Below, one piece after another: positions 18,849-28,005 of a stretch of DNA of 64,000 nucleotides; the stretch's first letter is position 1, and each line of letters starts with the position of its first letter. The translations under genes were made by a program, and so were the position numbers. This stretch comes from Aeromicrobium chenweiae (lineage in GTDB: Bacteria; Actinomycetota; Actinomycetes; Propionibacteriales; Nocardioidaceae), in assembly GCF_003065605.1 (NCBI RefSeq), contig NZ_CP026952.1, forward strand, positions 3,100,001 to 3,164,000, written 5' to 3'. Below the pieces are notes generated by a model. It was not told the origin of the DNA, ran no database searches, and saw nothing but the letters and a program-made list of their open reading frames with translations.

Positions 18849-20381
18849 GTGGCACCCGAGCACCGCTGGAGCATCGACCGGCTGCTCGGCCCGCCGGACC
18901 AGCCCACCCGCCGTCTGCGGGTCCGGGTCCAGCTCCTCCTGACGACGCTGCTGATCCTGACGAACGTCGTGGGCGCCGCGATCGTGTTCGGGCTGACGTT
19001 CCTCATCACCCCCGGCGGCGGGCCGGACGCGTCGTACCTGGGAGCGCTGGCCATCGCCGTTCCCGTCTACGTCGCCACGGCCGTCGTGGTCGGCGCGACC
19101 CTGATCACGGTGGGCGCGCTGCGGGCACTGCGCTGGGTGCGCGACGACGACGTGCCGACCGCGCGGGAGCGCCGCACCGCCCTGCGTCTCCCCTGGCGCA
19201 TGACGCTGATCCAGCTCGGCCTGTGGTTCTGCGCCAGCGTCGTCTTCACCGTCATCGCGCTCGCGATCCAGCCCGAAGCGGCCCTCAGCGTGCTGTTCGC
19301 GGTGGGGATCGCAGGCGTCGTGGTCAGCGCGATCGCCTACCTGATCACCGAGTTCGCGCTGCGCCCCGTCGCGGCGCGCGCCCTGGCCGGCAGGGCCGAG
19401 ACCGACGACCTCGGCGCGGGCGTGGAGCGCAAGATGGTCGTCTTCTGGTGCCTCGGCACGGCCTCCCCCGTGCTGGGCCTCGTCGTGGCGTCCGCCGTCG
19501 CGCTGACCCGCGACGACATCGACATCGACCGGCTCGCGTACGTCATCCTCGGGCTCGCGGCCGTGGTGCTCGTGTTCGGGCTGCTGGTCACGGTGCTCAA
19601 CGCACGCTCGATCGTCACCCCGATCCAGTCGGTGCAGGCCGCCCTGGCCCGCGTCGGCGAGGGCGATCTGGACGTCGAGATCCACGTCAACGACGGCACC
19701 GAGCTGGGCCTGCTGCAGTCCGGCTTCAACGAGATGGTGCACGGGCTGCGGGAGCGCGAGCAGATCCGCGACCTGTTCGGCCGGCACGTCGGGCAGGCGG
19801 TCGCGCGGGCCGCCACCGCGGGGCAGGTCGAGCTCGGCGGCGAGACGCGGGTCGTGTCCGTGCTGATGATCGACCTGGTCGGCTCCACGACGTACGCGAC
19901 CAACCGCCCGCCCGGGGAGGTCGTCGACATGCTCAACCGGTTCTTCGGGATCATCGTGGAGGAGGTCGACCGGCGCGACGGCCTGGTCAACAAGTTCATG
20001 GGCGACGCGGTGCTCGCGATCTTCGGGGCGCCGGCGGACCAGGACGACCACGCCGCCGCCGCCCTCGCGGCGGCGCGCGTCATCGCTGCCCGGATCGCGG
20101 ACGAGATGCCCGACATCGGCGCGGGGATCGGGGTGTCCACGGGCCGGGCCGTCGCCGGCAACGTCGGCGCCCGCTCCCGGTTCGAGTACACCGTCATCGG
20201 CGACGCCGTGAACTCCGCCGCGCGCCTCGAGGAGCTCGCCAAGGACGTCTGCGGCGGCGTGCTGGCTGCCGCGGCGAGCGTCGCGGAGGCCGGCCCCGAG
20301 GAGCAGAAGCACTGGGTCGAGCACGAATCGATCGTGCTGCGGGGCCGGGCCGAGCCGACGGCGACCGCACGGCTGGCCTGA
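18849..20381 (+). CDS. Membrane adenylate/guanylate cyclase with HAMP domain
   Basis: This 510-residue class III cyclase has a GTG start. Six hydrophobic segments (residues about 35-250) lead into a HAMP linker (NARSIVTPIQSVQAALARVGEGD, about 255-305). The catalytic domain follows (about 335-480). Metal Asp residues are in LMIDLVGST and FMGDAV, the substrate Lys in NKFMGD, and VIGDAVNSAARLEE carries the purine-specifying Asp plus transition-state Asn and Arg. All essential residues are present, and the Lys/Asp pair indicates ATP as substrate. The architecture matches M. tuberculosis Rv1318c-Rv1320c and Rv3645. Confidence 0.92.
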   Translation: MAPEHRWSIDRLLGPPDQPTRRLRVRVQLLLTTLLILTNVVGAAIVFGLTFLITPGGGPDASYLGALAIAVPVYVATAVVVGATLITVGALRALRWVRDDDVPTARERRTALRLPWRMTLIQLGLWFCASVVFTVIALAIQPEAALSVLFAVGIAGVVVSAIAYLITEFALRPVAARALAGRAETDDLGAGVERKMVVFWCLGTASPVLGLVVASAVALTRDDIDIDRLAYVILGLAAVVLVFGLLVTVLNARSIVTPIQSVQAALARVGEGDLDVEIHVNDGTELGLLQSGFNEMVHGLREREQIRDLFGRHVGQAVARAATAGQVELGGETRVVSVLMIDLVGSTTYATNRPPGEVVDMLNRFFGIIVEEVDRRDGLVNKFMGDAVLAIFGAPADQDDHAAAALAAARVIAARIADEMPDIGAGIGVSTGRAVAGNVGARSRFEYTVIGDAVNSAARLEELAKDVCGGVLAAAASVAEAGPEEQKHWVEHESIVLRGRAEPTATARLA

Positions 20382-20394
20382 GCCCGCCGTCCGC

Positions 20395-20419
20395 GGTTGC
20401 GCGGCCCCGCGCGGGGTAC
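20395..20419 (+). promoter_or_regulatory. Candidate SigB/SigF-type promoter for hemerythrin gene
   Basis: GGTT-N15-GGGTAC matches the general-stress consensus GNNT-N14-16-GGGTAC/T and ends 30 bp before the GTG. A GAGGAGAG ribosome site follows. The spacer is GC-rich, so some chance of coincidence remains. Confidence 0.5.
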
Positions 20420-20449
20420 GGCAGGGACCCGAAACCCTGAGGAGAGAAC

Positions 20450-20950
20450 GTGTCGACCGATGCCATCGTGCTGCTGAAGAACGACCACCAGGAGATCCGC
20501 AAGGTCTTCAAGGCCTTCGAGGAGGCCGGCGAGCAGGCCTACAAGACCAAGGGCCGGCTCGTCGACCAGATGATCGAGCTGCTGACGGTGCACACGTACA
20601 TCGAGAACGAGATCATGTACCCCCGCGTCCGCGACCTCCTCCCGGACCTGGAGGACGACGTGCTGGAGTCGTACGAGGAGCACCACGTCGCGGACGTCCT
20701 CGTGATGGAGCTGGCCGCCATGAAGCCCGACGCCGAGCGCTTCACGGCCAAGACCACCGTGCTGATCGAGAACGTCACGCACCACATGGACGAAGAGGAG
20801 CAGGACTGGTTCCCCAAGGTCCGCGAGGGCCTGAGCCGGACCGTCCTGCAGGAGATGGGTGCGGACATGATCGAGGCCAAGAAGACGGCTCCGCGCAGGC
20901 CCTCGCAGCCGAGCGCGCTCAAGAAGACCATCGACGCCGTCATCAAGTGA
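20450..20950 (+). CDS. Hemerythrin HHE domain protein
   Basis: This 166-residue four-helix-bundle protein probably binds a di-iron centre and senses or detoxifies oxygen, NO or peroxide. Iron ligands fit KNDHQEI (His), HTYIENEIMYP (His/Glu), YEEHHVADV (His) and HHMDEEEQDWFP (His/Glu). The last 25 residues are basic (KKTAPRRPSQPSALKK). The start is GTG with GAGGAGAG upstream. A general-stress-type promoter precedes it, and a 58-residue protein follows 28 bp later. Confidence 0.85.
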   Translation: MSTDAIVLLKNDHQEIRKVFKAFEEAGEQAYKTKGRLVDQMIELLTVHTYIENEIMYPRVRDLLPDLEDDVLESYEEHHVADVLVMELAAMKPDAERFTAKTTVLIENVTHHMDEEEQDWFPKVREGLSRTVLQEMGADMIEAKKTAPRRPSQPSALKKTIDAVIK

Positions 20951-20978
20951 CGTCGGCACCAGCAGGAGGACCATCCGC

Positions 20979-21155
20979 ATGAGCAAGTACCAGATCCGGG
21001 ACGCCGAGGGCGAGGTCCTGGCCGAGGACAGCTTCGACACGTTCGACGACGCCAACGTGTGGGCCACCCAGCAGGAGGTCGAGCCGGGCTGGACGATGTT
21101 CCAGCAGATGGGCGGCGAGTGGGTCGCCGCACGCCACGACCCGCTGCCCGACTGA
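20979..21155 (+). CDS. Small hypothetical protein (58 residues)
   Basis: The ATG at 20979 has AGCAGGAGG nine bases upstream. The product is acidic with five aromatic or Trp positions (Y-Q-I-R-D-A-E-G-E-V-L, W-T-M-F-Q-Q-M-G-G-E-W). It has no membrane helix or signal. The pattern resembles small stress-region proteins with a beta-hairpin repeat, but I do not recognise a family. It lies 28 bp after the hemerythrin gene and is probably cotranscribed. Confidence 0.6.
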   Translation: MSKYQIRDAEGEVLAEDSFDTFDDANVWATQQEVEPGWTMFQQMGGEWVAARHDPLPD

Positions 21156-21166
21156 CGGGGCAGCAC

Positions 21167-22069
21167 GTGGGCGCGTCGGAGGTCGCGCGGCAGCTGTACG
21201 GGCTGCCGCGGGCGGACTTCATCTCCGCCCGCAACGCCCAGGTCCGCGAGCTCAAGGGCACCGACCCCGAGCTGGCCCGGCAGGTCGCCGGCTTCACCAA
21301 GCCGTCCGCAGCGGCCGACCTCGTCAACCGGCTGGTCCGGGCCCGGACCGACCTGGTCGACGAGGTCGGCGACCTCGGGGTCCGGCTCCGGTCGGCGCAG
21401 CGTCGCTCCGAGGCCGCCGAGCTGCGGGGGCTCGACCAGGAGCGGCGTGCGCTGGTGAACCGCGCGGTCGACGCTGCCCGCGAGGTCGCCGAGGGCAGCG
21501 CCACCGACGCGACGCTGCGTGACGTCGAGCAGACCGTGTGGGCGGCAGTCGTCGACGCCGGCGCCCACGCCGCCTTCCGGGCGGGGGTGCTGGTGCGTCC
21601 GATGGCACCCGGCGGCTTCGGCGACGTGGACGTCTCGGCGTCGTCGGCCGTCCCGGTGGAGGTGGACACCAGCGCCGAGGACGTGGCCCCCGTCCGGTCG
21701 CGGTCACCACGATCCGCCACGAAGAAGGAGGCGCCCGCGAGGACGGGCCCGACCGCGGCCCAGCAGGAGGCCCGCCGCAAGGCCCGGCGCGATGTCGACG
21801 CGGCCACGGAGGACCTGGCAGGCGCGGAGCAGGCCGCCGCTGAGGCAGCCCGCCTCGCCGAGGAGTCCGAACAGCTCTCGACGGACCTGCAGCAGGAACG
21901 CGACGAGCTGCGGGAACGACTCACCGTCCTCGAGCGGGAGGCACGGGACACCGCACGTCAGGCCAAGGAGCGGCAGGCGGCCGCGCGGACGGCCGAGCGC
22001 GAGCGTCGCACCGCCGCGGACCGGCTCGACCGGGCCCGCCGCCGGATGGCGCAGGCCGAGGAGAGCTGA
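21167..22069 (+). CDS. Coiled-coil protein of unknown function
   Basis: This 300-residue protein has a helical N-terminal half (V-A-R-Q-L-Y-G-L-P-R-A-D-F-I-S-A-R) without known motifs. A Pro/Ser-rich linker follows (around residues 165-200), then about 100 residues of continuous heptad-rich coiled coil, very rich in Ala, Glu and Arg. The GTG at 21167 lies 11 bp after the preceding small gene and is the first start in this frame beyond it. The context is a stress-type operon with hemerythrin. I do not recognise the family. Confidence 0.6.
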   Translation: MGASEVARQLYGLPRADFISARNAQVRELKGTDPELARQVAGFTKPSAAADLVNRLVRARTDLVDEVGDLGVRLRSAQRRSEAAELRGLDQERRALVNRAVDAAREVAEGSATDATLRDVEQTVWAAVVDAGAHAAFRAGVLVRPMAPGGFGDVDVSASSAVPVEVDTSAEDVAPVRSRSPRSATKKEAPARTGPTAAQQEARRKARRDVDAATEDLAGAEQAAAEAARLAEESEQLSTDLQQERDELRERLTVLEREARDTARQAKERQAAARTAERERRTAADRLDRARRRMAQAEES

Positions 22070-22081
22070 GCAGGTTCCAGG

Positions 22082-22726
22082 TCAGTCGGTCGTCGACGCC
22101 CCGGGTCCGGTCGCTGCGTACCGTGCGGCGGTGGTGCGGACGGCCTCGTCGACCACCTGGGCGACACGTTCGGCGCTCACCTCCCAGCCCGGCACCAGGA
22201 GTGTCGGCCAGAAGACGTAGTTGGAGATCATGCCCAGGAACTGGGTGGCCGCGAGGTCCACGTCCTCGATCCGCACCGTTCCCGCCTCGTTCTCGGCCAG
22301 CAGGTAGCCGCGCACGGACTCGAAGTAGGGCATCTTCCCGTTCGAGAACTGCGCGTTGGCGAGCTCGGGGAATCGCGGCAGCTCGGCGATGACGATGCGG
22401 AACAGGTCGGTCATCTGGGGGCGGCCCAACAGCTCGGCGTAGCGGCGACCGAGCGTGCTCAGCCCGTCGACGATGTTGCCCGGCGGCGGAGGATCCTCGT
22501 CGTCAGCGGTCGACCAGGACTCGGTGACCATGGCGTCGAACAGGTCGGCCTTGCTCGGGAACTGCTTGAACAGGGTGGCCCGTGAGACGCCCGAGCGCTC
22601 GGCGATGCGGGCCAGCGACGTCCGGTCGTAGCCCAGCTCGAGGAACAGGGCGGTCGCGGCCGTCAGGATCTGCTCGCGCTTCTCCTGCGCGATGCGCTGG
22701 TGGTACGTCGTCACGGCCCTGGTCAT
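22082..22726 (-). CDS. TetR family transcriptional regulator
   Basis: This 214-residue repressor has a TetR helix-turn-helix at about residues 16-62 (LFLELGYDRTSLARIAERSGVSRATLFKQFPSKADLF) and a C-terminal ligand domain. It is divergent from an SDR gene, and the 108-bp gap carries two copies of GGTGAGT-N6-ACTCACC-like palindromes, so it very likely controls both genes. The ligand is unknown. The SDR substrate, or a similar steroid or alcohol, is a reasonable guess. Confidence 0.88.
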   Translation of the reverse strand: MTRAVTTYHQRIAQEKREQILTAATALFLELGYDRTSLARIAERSGVSRATLFKQFPSKADLFDAMVTESWSTADDEDPPPPGNIVDGLSTLGRRYAELLGRPQMTDLFRIVIAELPRFPELANAQFSNGKMPYFESVRGYLLAENEAGTVRIEDVDLAATQFLGMISNYVFWPTLLVPGWEVSAERVAQVVDEAVRTTAARYAATGPGASTTD

Positions 22727-22741
22727 GGTCCGACCATACGA

Positions 22742-22810
22742 GGTGAGTGGCTTGACTCGCCATCAACGGGGGCCTACTGTCGTCAGTGGTGAGTCACTCC
22801 ACTCACCACT
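22742..22810. promoter_or_regulatory. Tandem operators between TetR and SDR genes
   Basis: The palindrome AGTGGTGAGT-CACTCC-ACTCACCACT (22785-22810, 10-bp perfect arms) is echoed by GGTGAGT-GGCTTG-ACTCGCC (22742-22761, one mismatch). The shared core is GGTGAGT-N6-ACTCRCC, with centres 46 bp apart. Two such sites in a divergent TetR promoter are typical operators. Confidence 0.75.
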
Positions 22811-22834
22811 CGCCACGAACTGAAGGAACCTCCG

Positions 22835-23614
22835 ATGAACCGCTTCGACGACCAGACCGTGCTCGTGACCGGTGGGACCGGTGGCCAGGGATCGAGCCAC
22901 GTCCGCGCCTTCCACGCCGAGGGGGCGAACGTGGTGATCGGCGACATCGACGCCGACCGCGGCGCCGCTCTCGCCGACGAGCTGGGGACCCGCGCTCGCT
23001 TCACGCTCCTCGACGTCACCGACGAGGACTCGTGGTCCGCGGCCGTGCAGGCCGCCGAGAGCGCGTTCGGCGGCCTGAACGTGCTCATCAACAACGCGGG
23101 CGTCCAGAACCCGCCGGCGCCGATCGAGAGGACGGACCAGGCCACGTGGTCGCGCATCCTCGACATCAACCTCACCGGGACCTTCCTCGGCATCAAGGTC
23201 GCGGCCCCCGCCCTGCGTCGCGCGGCAGGGGGAGCCATCGTGAACATCGCCTCCACGATGGGCCTGGGCGGCACGGCGCAGTACGCGCCGTACGTCGCCA
23301 GCAAGTGGGCCGTGCGAGGTCTCACCCGGACGGCAGCGCTCGAGCTCGGCCGGGACGGCATCCGCGTGAACACCATCCACCCCGGCGTGATCGCGACCCC
23401 CTTCATCCAGGAGCCGGCGGCCGGCGCCACCGCGGCGATCGCCGACTTCTACTCCCCCGAGCCGTTCGCCATCCCCCGACTCGGGGAGCCGACCGACGTC
23501 ACCCGGCTCCTGCTGTTCCTCGCGTCATCAGACGCATCGTTCGTCACGGGGTCGGAGTACGTCATCGACGGTGGGCTCCTCCTCGGTCCCGCCCTCCAGG
23601 CCGAGACCGCGTGA
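22835..23614 (+). CDS. SDR family oxidoreductase (hydroxysteroid dehydrogenase-like)
   Basis: This 259-residue classical short-chain dehydrogenase has cofactor loop TGGTGGQGSSH (residues 11-21), with D in GDIDAD pointing to NAD+. NNAG, catalytic Ser in IASTMG, and YAPYVASK (Tyr, Lys) are all present. The sequence resembles 3-alpha/20-beta-hydroxysteroid dehydrogenases such as Rv2002. The substrate is not certain. GAAGGAACC precedes the ATG. It is divergent from, and probably repressed by, the TetR gene. Confidence 0.88.
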   Translation: MNRFDDQTVLVTGGTGGQGSSHVRAFHAEGANVVIGDIDADRGAALADELGTRARFTLLDVTDEDSWSAAVQAAESAFGGLNVLINNAGVQNPPAPIERTDQATWSRILDINLTGTFLGIKVAAPALRRAAGGAIVNIASTMGLGGTAQYAPYVASKWAVRGLTRTAALELGRDGIRVNTIHPGVIATPFIQEPAAGATAAIADFYSPEPFAIPRLGEPTDVTRLLLFLASSDASFVTGSEYVIDGGLLLGPALQAETA

Positions 23615-23618
23615 GCGG

Positions 23619-23644
23619 GTTTGGCCACCGCGTACCGGGGGTAC
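23619..23644 (+). promoter_or_regulatory. Candidate SigB/SigF-type promoter
   Basis: GTTT-N16-GGGTAC, an exact match to the general-stress promoter consensus, begins four bp after the SDR stop. The -10 ends nine bases before the ATG at 23654, implying a leaderless or nearly leaderless message. Confidence 0.65.
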
Positions 23645-23653
23645 GGCGGCGCC

Positions 23654-23821
23654 ATGATGACGATGCTGGGTGCCATGACCACGACCCCGGTCCTGATCAC
23701 GGCGGAGCTGGCTGCCGGCCTCGGCGCCGCCGTGTCGACGACGTTGGGACGCCCCGGACCCGTGCGCCGCTCCTGGCTCCAGCCCAGCCACCACCGGCCG
23801 TCCACAGGAGGGGCAGCATGA
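23654..23821 (+). CDS. Possible 55-residue small protein
   Basis: The frame starts at the ATG nine bases after a stress-type -10 and ends in an ATGA overlap with the next gene. The product begins M-M-T-M-L-G-A-M-T-T-T-P with one moderately hydrophobic stretch (VLITAELAAGLGAAV) and a basic tail. Precise promoter spacing and the ATGA coupling argue for a real gene. Lack of a known family and its short length argue against. Confidence 0.4.
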   Translation: MMTMLGAMTTTPVLITAELAAGLGAAVSTTLGRPGPVRRSWLQPSHHRPSTGGAA

Positions 23822-24069
23822 GCACCGAGCCGAACGACGACCTCATCCGCGACGAGGTCTCCCCCGTGCAGCCGAGCGTCGAGGAGGTGGACGCCGAGGT
23901 GCGGGCGAAGCTCACCGGCCAGAGCGTCTCCGCCGTCGCCCAGCAGGCGGAGGATGCGTACGCCACGATCGGCGTCCGGCTGACGGGCGAGCAGCTCGCC
24001 GACTACGCCGATGCCGTCAGCACCGGTGCGGCGTTCGACATCGTCCAGGCCGTCGAGCGGTCGTCCTGA
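23818..24069 (+). CDS. Small acidic hypothetical protein (83 residues)
   Basis: The ATG at 23818 has AGGAGGGGC just upstream. The product is acidic and Ala/Gln-rich, with a predicted helical middle (DAEVRAKLTGQSVSAVAQQAEDAYATIGVRLTGEQLADYADAV). It contains no membrane segment or known catalytic motif. It follows a stress-type promoter and lies in the stress region. I do not recognise a family. Confidence 0.6.
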   Translation: MSTEPNDDLIRDEVSPVQPSVEEVDAEVRAKLTGQSVSAVAQQAEDAYATIGVRLTGEQLADYADAVSTGAAFDIVQAVERSS

Positions 24070-24099
24070 TCGCAGGTCCGACGCTGGGGGCGGCGCCCC

Positions 24100-24399
24100 T
24101 CAGTGCTCGCGCAACGCCTTGACGAGCTCGGCCTTCTTCTTGCCCGAGTAGCCCGCGAGGCCCAGCTCCTTGGCCCGCTTGCGCAGGTCGGGAACCGTCC
24201 AGTCCTCGTAGGATCCGGACTCACCACCCTTGCGGCCGACCGAGGACTTCGACCGGCCCTCCTGGGCGGCCGCGTTGGAGATGCGCGCAGCCTTCTCCTC
24301 GTTGGTGACAGGTGGATTTGGCGGAGTCGTACCCCGGTCACCGGGGCCAAACGCATCAGCCTGTTTCAAGCGGGCGCGTGCTGGGAACTTGACGGGCAT
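24100..24399 (-). CDS. Rho-N/SAP-like small protein, start unclear
   Basis: The conserved part (NEEKAARISNAAAQEGRS, GRKGGESGSYEDWTVPDLRKRAKELGLAGYSGKKKAELVKALREH) matches small actinobacterial proteins with a C-terminal Rho-N/SAP-like helix-extended-helix fold, often called ChaB/Rho-N-like and thought to bind nucleic acid. No ATG, GTG or TTG lies directly before it. The nearest are TTG near 24372 and ATG at 24399, both upstream of a stress-type promoter (24329-24352). The N-terminus is therefore doubtful; a GTC codon sits where a start would be expected. Confidence 0.6.
   Translation of the reverse strand: MPVKFPARARLKQADAFGPGDRGTTPPNPPVTNEEKAARISNAAAQEGRSKSSVGRKGGESGSYEDWTVPDLRKRAKELGLAGYSGKKKAELVKALREH
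24329..24352 (-). promoter_or_regulatory. Candidate SigB/SigF-type promoter (minus strand)
   Basis: GTTT-N14-GGGTAC on the minus strand is an exact consensus match. It points at the small Rho-N-like gene, but lies inside that gene's only open N-terminal extension. Confidence 0.55.
24363..24388 (+). promoter_or_regulatory. Candidate SigB/SigF-type promoter for SDR gene
   Basis: GTTT-N16-GGGAAC, one mismatch from the GGGTAC -10. It ends nine bases before the ATG at 24398, the same spacing as the site at 23619-23644. Confidence 0.5.
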
Positions 24400-25258
24400 G
24401 ACTTCCGACAACGAGTTCCCAGAGCAGCAGCAGACGCCTCCCGGCCGCACCGACGCCATGGACCCGCTTCCCGACCACGGCGAGGAGAGCTACCGCGGCA
24501 CCGGCCGCCTGGCCGGACGCCGGGCCCTGATCACGGGCGGCGACTCCGGCATCGGCCGCGCCATCGCGATCGCATACGCCCGCGAAGGTGCCGACGTCGC
24601 GTTCACCTACCTCCCCGAGGAGCAGGACGACGCCGACCAGACCAAGGCCCTCGTCGAGGCAGAGGACCGCACGTGCCTGGCGATCGCCGCCGACCTGCGC
24701 GAGCGCGAGACCTGCGACCGGGTGATCGAGGAGACCGTCGCCGGGCTCGGCGGACTGGACATCCTGATCAACAACGCCGGCTACCAGATGGCCCGCGAGT
24801 CAACCCTGGCCGAGCTGACCGACGAGAACATCGAGCGCACGTACAAGACCAACCTGTTCCCCGTGCTGTGGCTCGCTCGCGCGGCCGAGCCGCACCTCTC
24901 CGCCGGATCCTCGATCATCAACAACTCCTCGATCCAGGCCTTCGACCCGTCGGTGACGCTGCTCGACTACGCGTCCTCCAAGGCGGCGATCAACAACCTG
25001 ACCGTCAACCTCGCCGCGCAGCTCGGACCCAAGGGAATCCGTGTGAACGCCGTCGCGCCGGGCCCGATCTGGACGCCACTGCAGCCCGCGACCCAGTCCC
25101 CGGAGAAGGTCGCGCAGCTCGGCCAGGAGACGCCGATGGGCCGGGCCGGTCAGCCCGCGGAGGTCGCTCCCGCGTTCGTGTTCCTCGCCTCGGAGTCCGA
25201 CGCGAGCTACGTCTCCGGCACGGTGCTGGGCGTCACCGGCGGCAAGGCGGTGTTCTGA
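24398..25258 (+). CDS. SDR family oxidoreductase (general-stress type)
   Basis: This 286-residue SDR has an N-terminal extension of about 40 residues (QQQTPPGRTDAMDPLPDHGEESYRG) that is characteristic of the YdaD/YhxC/GsP39 group of stress-induced dehydrogenases. Cofactor motif TGGDSGIGRAIA, NNAG, Ser in NNSSIQ and catalytic YASSK are present. FTYLPEEQDD suggests NADP(H) is not excluded. Its substrate is unknown. Its stop overlaps the next small gene (TGATG). Confidence 0.85.
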   Translation: MTSDNEFPEQQQTPPGRTDAMDPLPDHGEESYRGTGRLAGRRALITGGDSGIGRAIAIAYAREGADVAFTYLPEEQDDADQTKALVEAEDRTCLAIAADLRERETCDRVIEETVAGLGGLDILINNAGYQMARESTLAELTDENIERTYKTNLFPVLWLARAAEPHLSAGSSIINNSSIQAFDPSVTLLDYASSKAAINNLTVNLAAQLGPKGIRVNAVAPGPIWTPLQPATQSPEKVAQLGQETPMGRAGQPAEVAPAFVFLASESDASYVSGTVLGVTGGKAVF

Positions 25259-25389
25259 TGACCACGCAGCCCGACAAGCCCCTGGCCACTCCGCGGCCCG
25301 CCGACCCGGACGGTCGGCCCACCGACCCCGACACCGAGCGCAACCCGGTGACGCCTCCCAACCCGGCCGAGACACCACCGAGCAGCTGA
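25258..25389 (+). CDS. Small Pro/Asp-rich protein (43 residues)
   Basis: The ATG overlaps the SDR stop codon. The product is hydrophilic and disordered-looking, almost entirely Pro, Thr, Asp, Arg and Ala (M-T-T-Q-P-D-K-P-L-A). Such low-complexity peptides are hard to verify. The overlap with the SDR stop supports coupled translation. No function can be given. Confidence 0.4.
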   Translation: MTTQPDKPLATPRPADPDGRPTDPDTERNPVTPPNPAETPPSS

Positions 25390-25394
25390 GGCGA

Positions 25395-25420
25395 GTTTGC
25401 GTCCCTCCCCTCGCGGGTAC
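25395..25420 (+). promoter_or_regulatory. Candidate SigB/SigF-type promoter for katE
   Basis: GTTT-N16-GGGTAC is a full match to the general-stress consensus and lies 40 bp before the katE ATG. An AAAGGGAG ribosome site sits between them. Catalases are classical targets of Streptomyces SigB. Confidence 0.75.
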
Positions 25421-25460
25421 TCCCTGCCCCAATGCACGTACGCACGACAAAGGGAGCAGC

Positions 25461-27749
<2,289 letters not shown>

Positions 27750-27757
27750 TCTGACAG

Positions 27758-27830
27758 AACCCCGCTGGCCCTGACGTTTCTGCCTCGACACGCCTCGCGT
27801 GTCGGTCAGAACGTCAGGCCAGCGGGGGTT
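27758..27830 (+). terminator. Nested hairpin terminator after katE
   Basis: A 23-bp near-perfect stem (AACCCCGCTGGCC... against ...GGCCAGCGGGGGTT, with single-base bulges) encloses a perfect 8-bp hairpin CGACACGC/GCGTGTCG at 27786-27804. GGTTTGT follows. It starts eight bp after the katE stop. Confidence 0.75.
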
Positions 27831-27853
27831 TGTCATTCCCCGCGCTGCGGTGG

Positions 27854-27993
27854 GGTGCCTACGCCACCGAATAGCCGGGGCGCGGTGCCTACGCCACCGA
27901 AAGAGGCCGTTTTCAGGCTCAAACGGTGGCAGATCCACCGCGCCGGTCCATACGGTGGCAGATCCACCGCCCAGTGGGCGGTGGATCTGCCAG
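27854..27993. repeat. Short direct and inverted repeats downstream of katE
   Basis: GGTGCCTACGCCACCGAA occurs at 27854-27871 and 27884-27901. ACGGTGGCAGATCCACCGC occurs at 27924-27942 and 27953-27971. The second pair's core reappears inverted at 27976-27993. The block fills the gap between the convergent katE and hydrolase genes and codes for nothing I can see. Confidence 0.8.
27957..27993 (-). terminator. Perfect 18-bp inverted repeat after the hydrolase gene
   Basis: TGGCAGATCCACCGCCCA and its exact reverse complement are separated by a single base. It begins 12 bp beyond the stop of the minus-strand alpha/beta hydrolase gene and could act as its terminator. No T tract is present. Confidence 0.65.
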
Positions 27994-28005
27994 GATCGGA
28001 TTCGG

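Noticed and set aside
19337-21568. 743-codon minus-strand frame across the cyclase and hemerythrin genes
   Set aside because: It spans three well-supported plus-strand genes and intergenic gaps, and has no recognisable domain.
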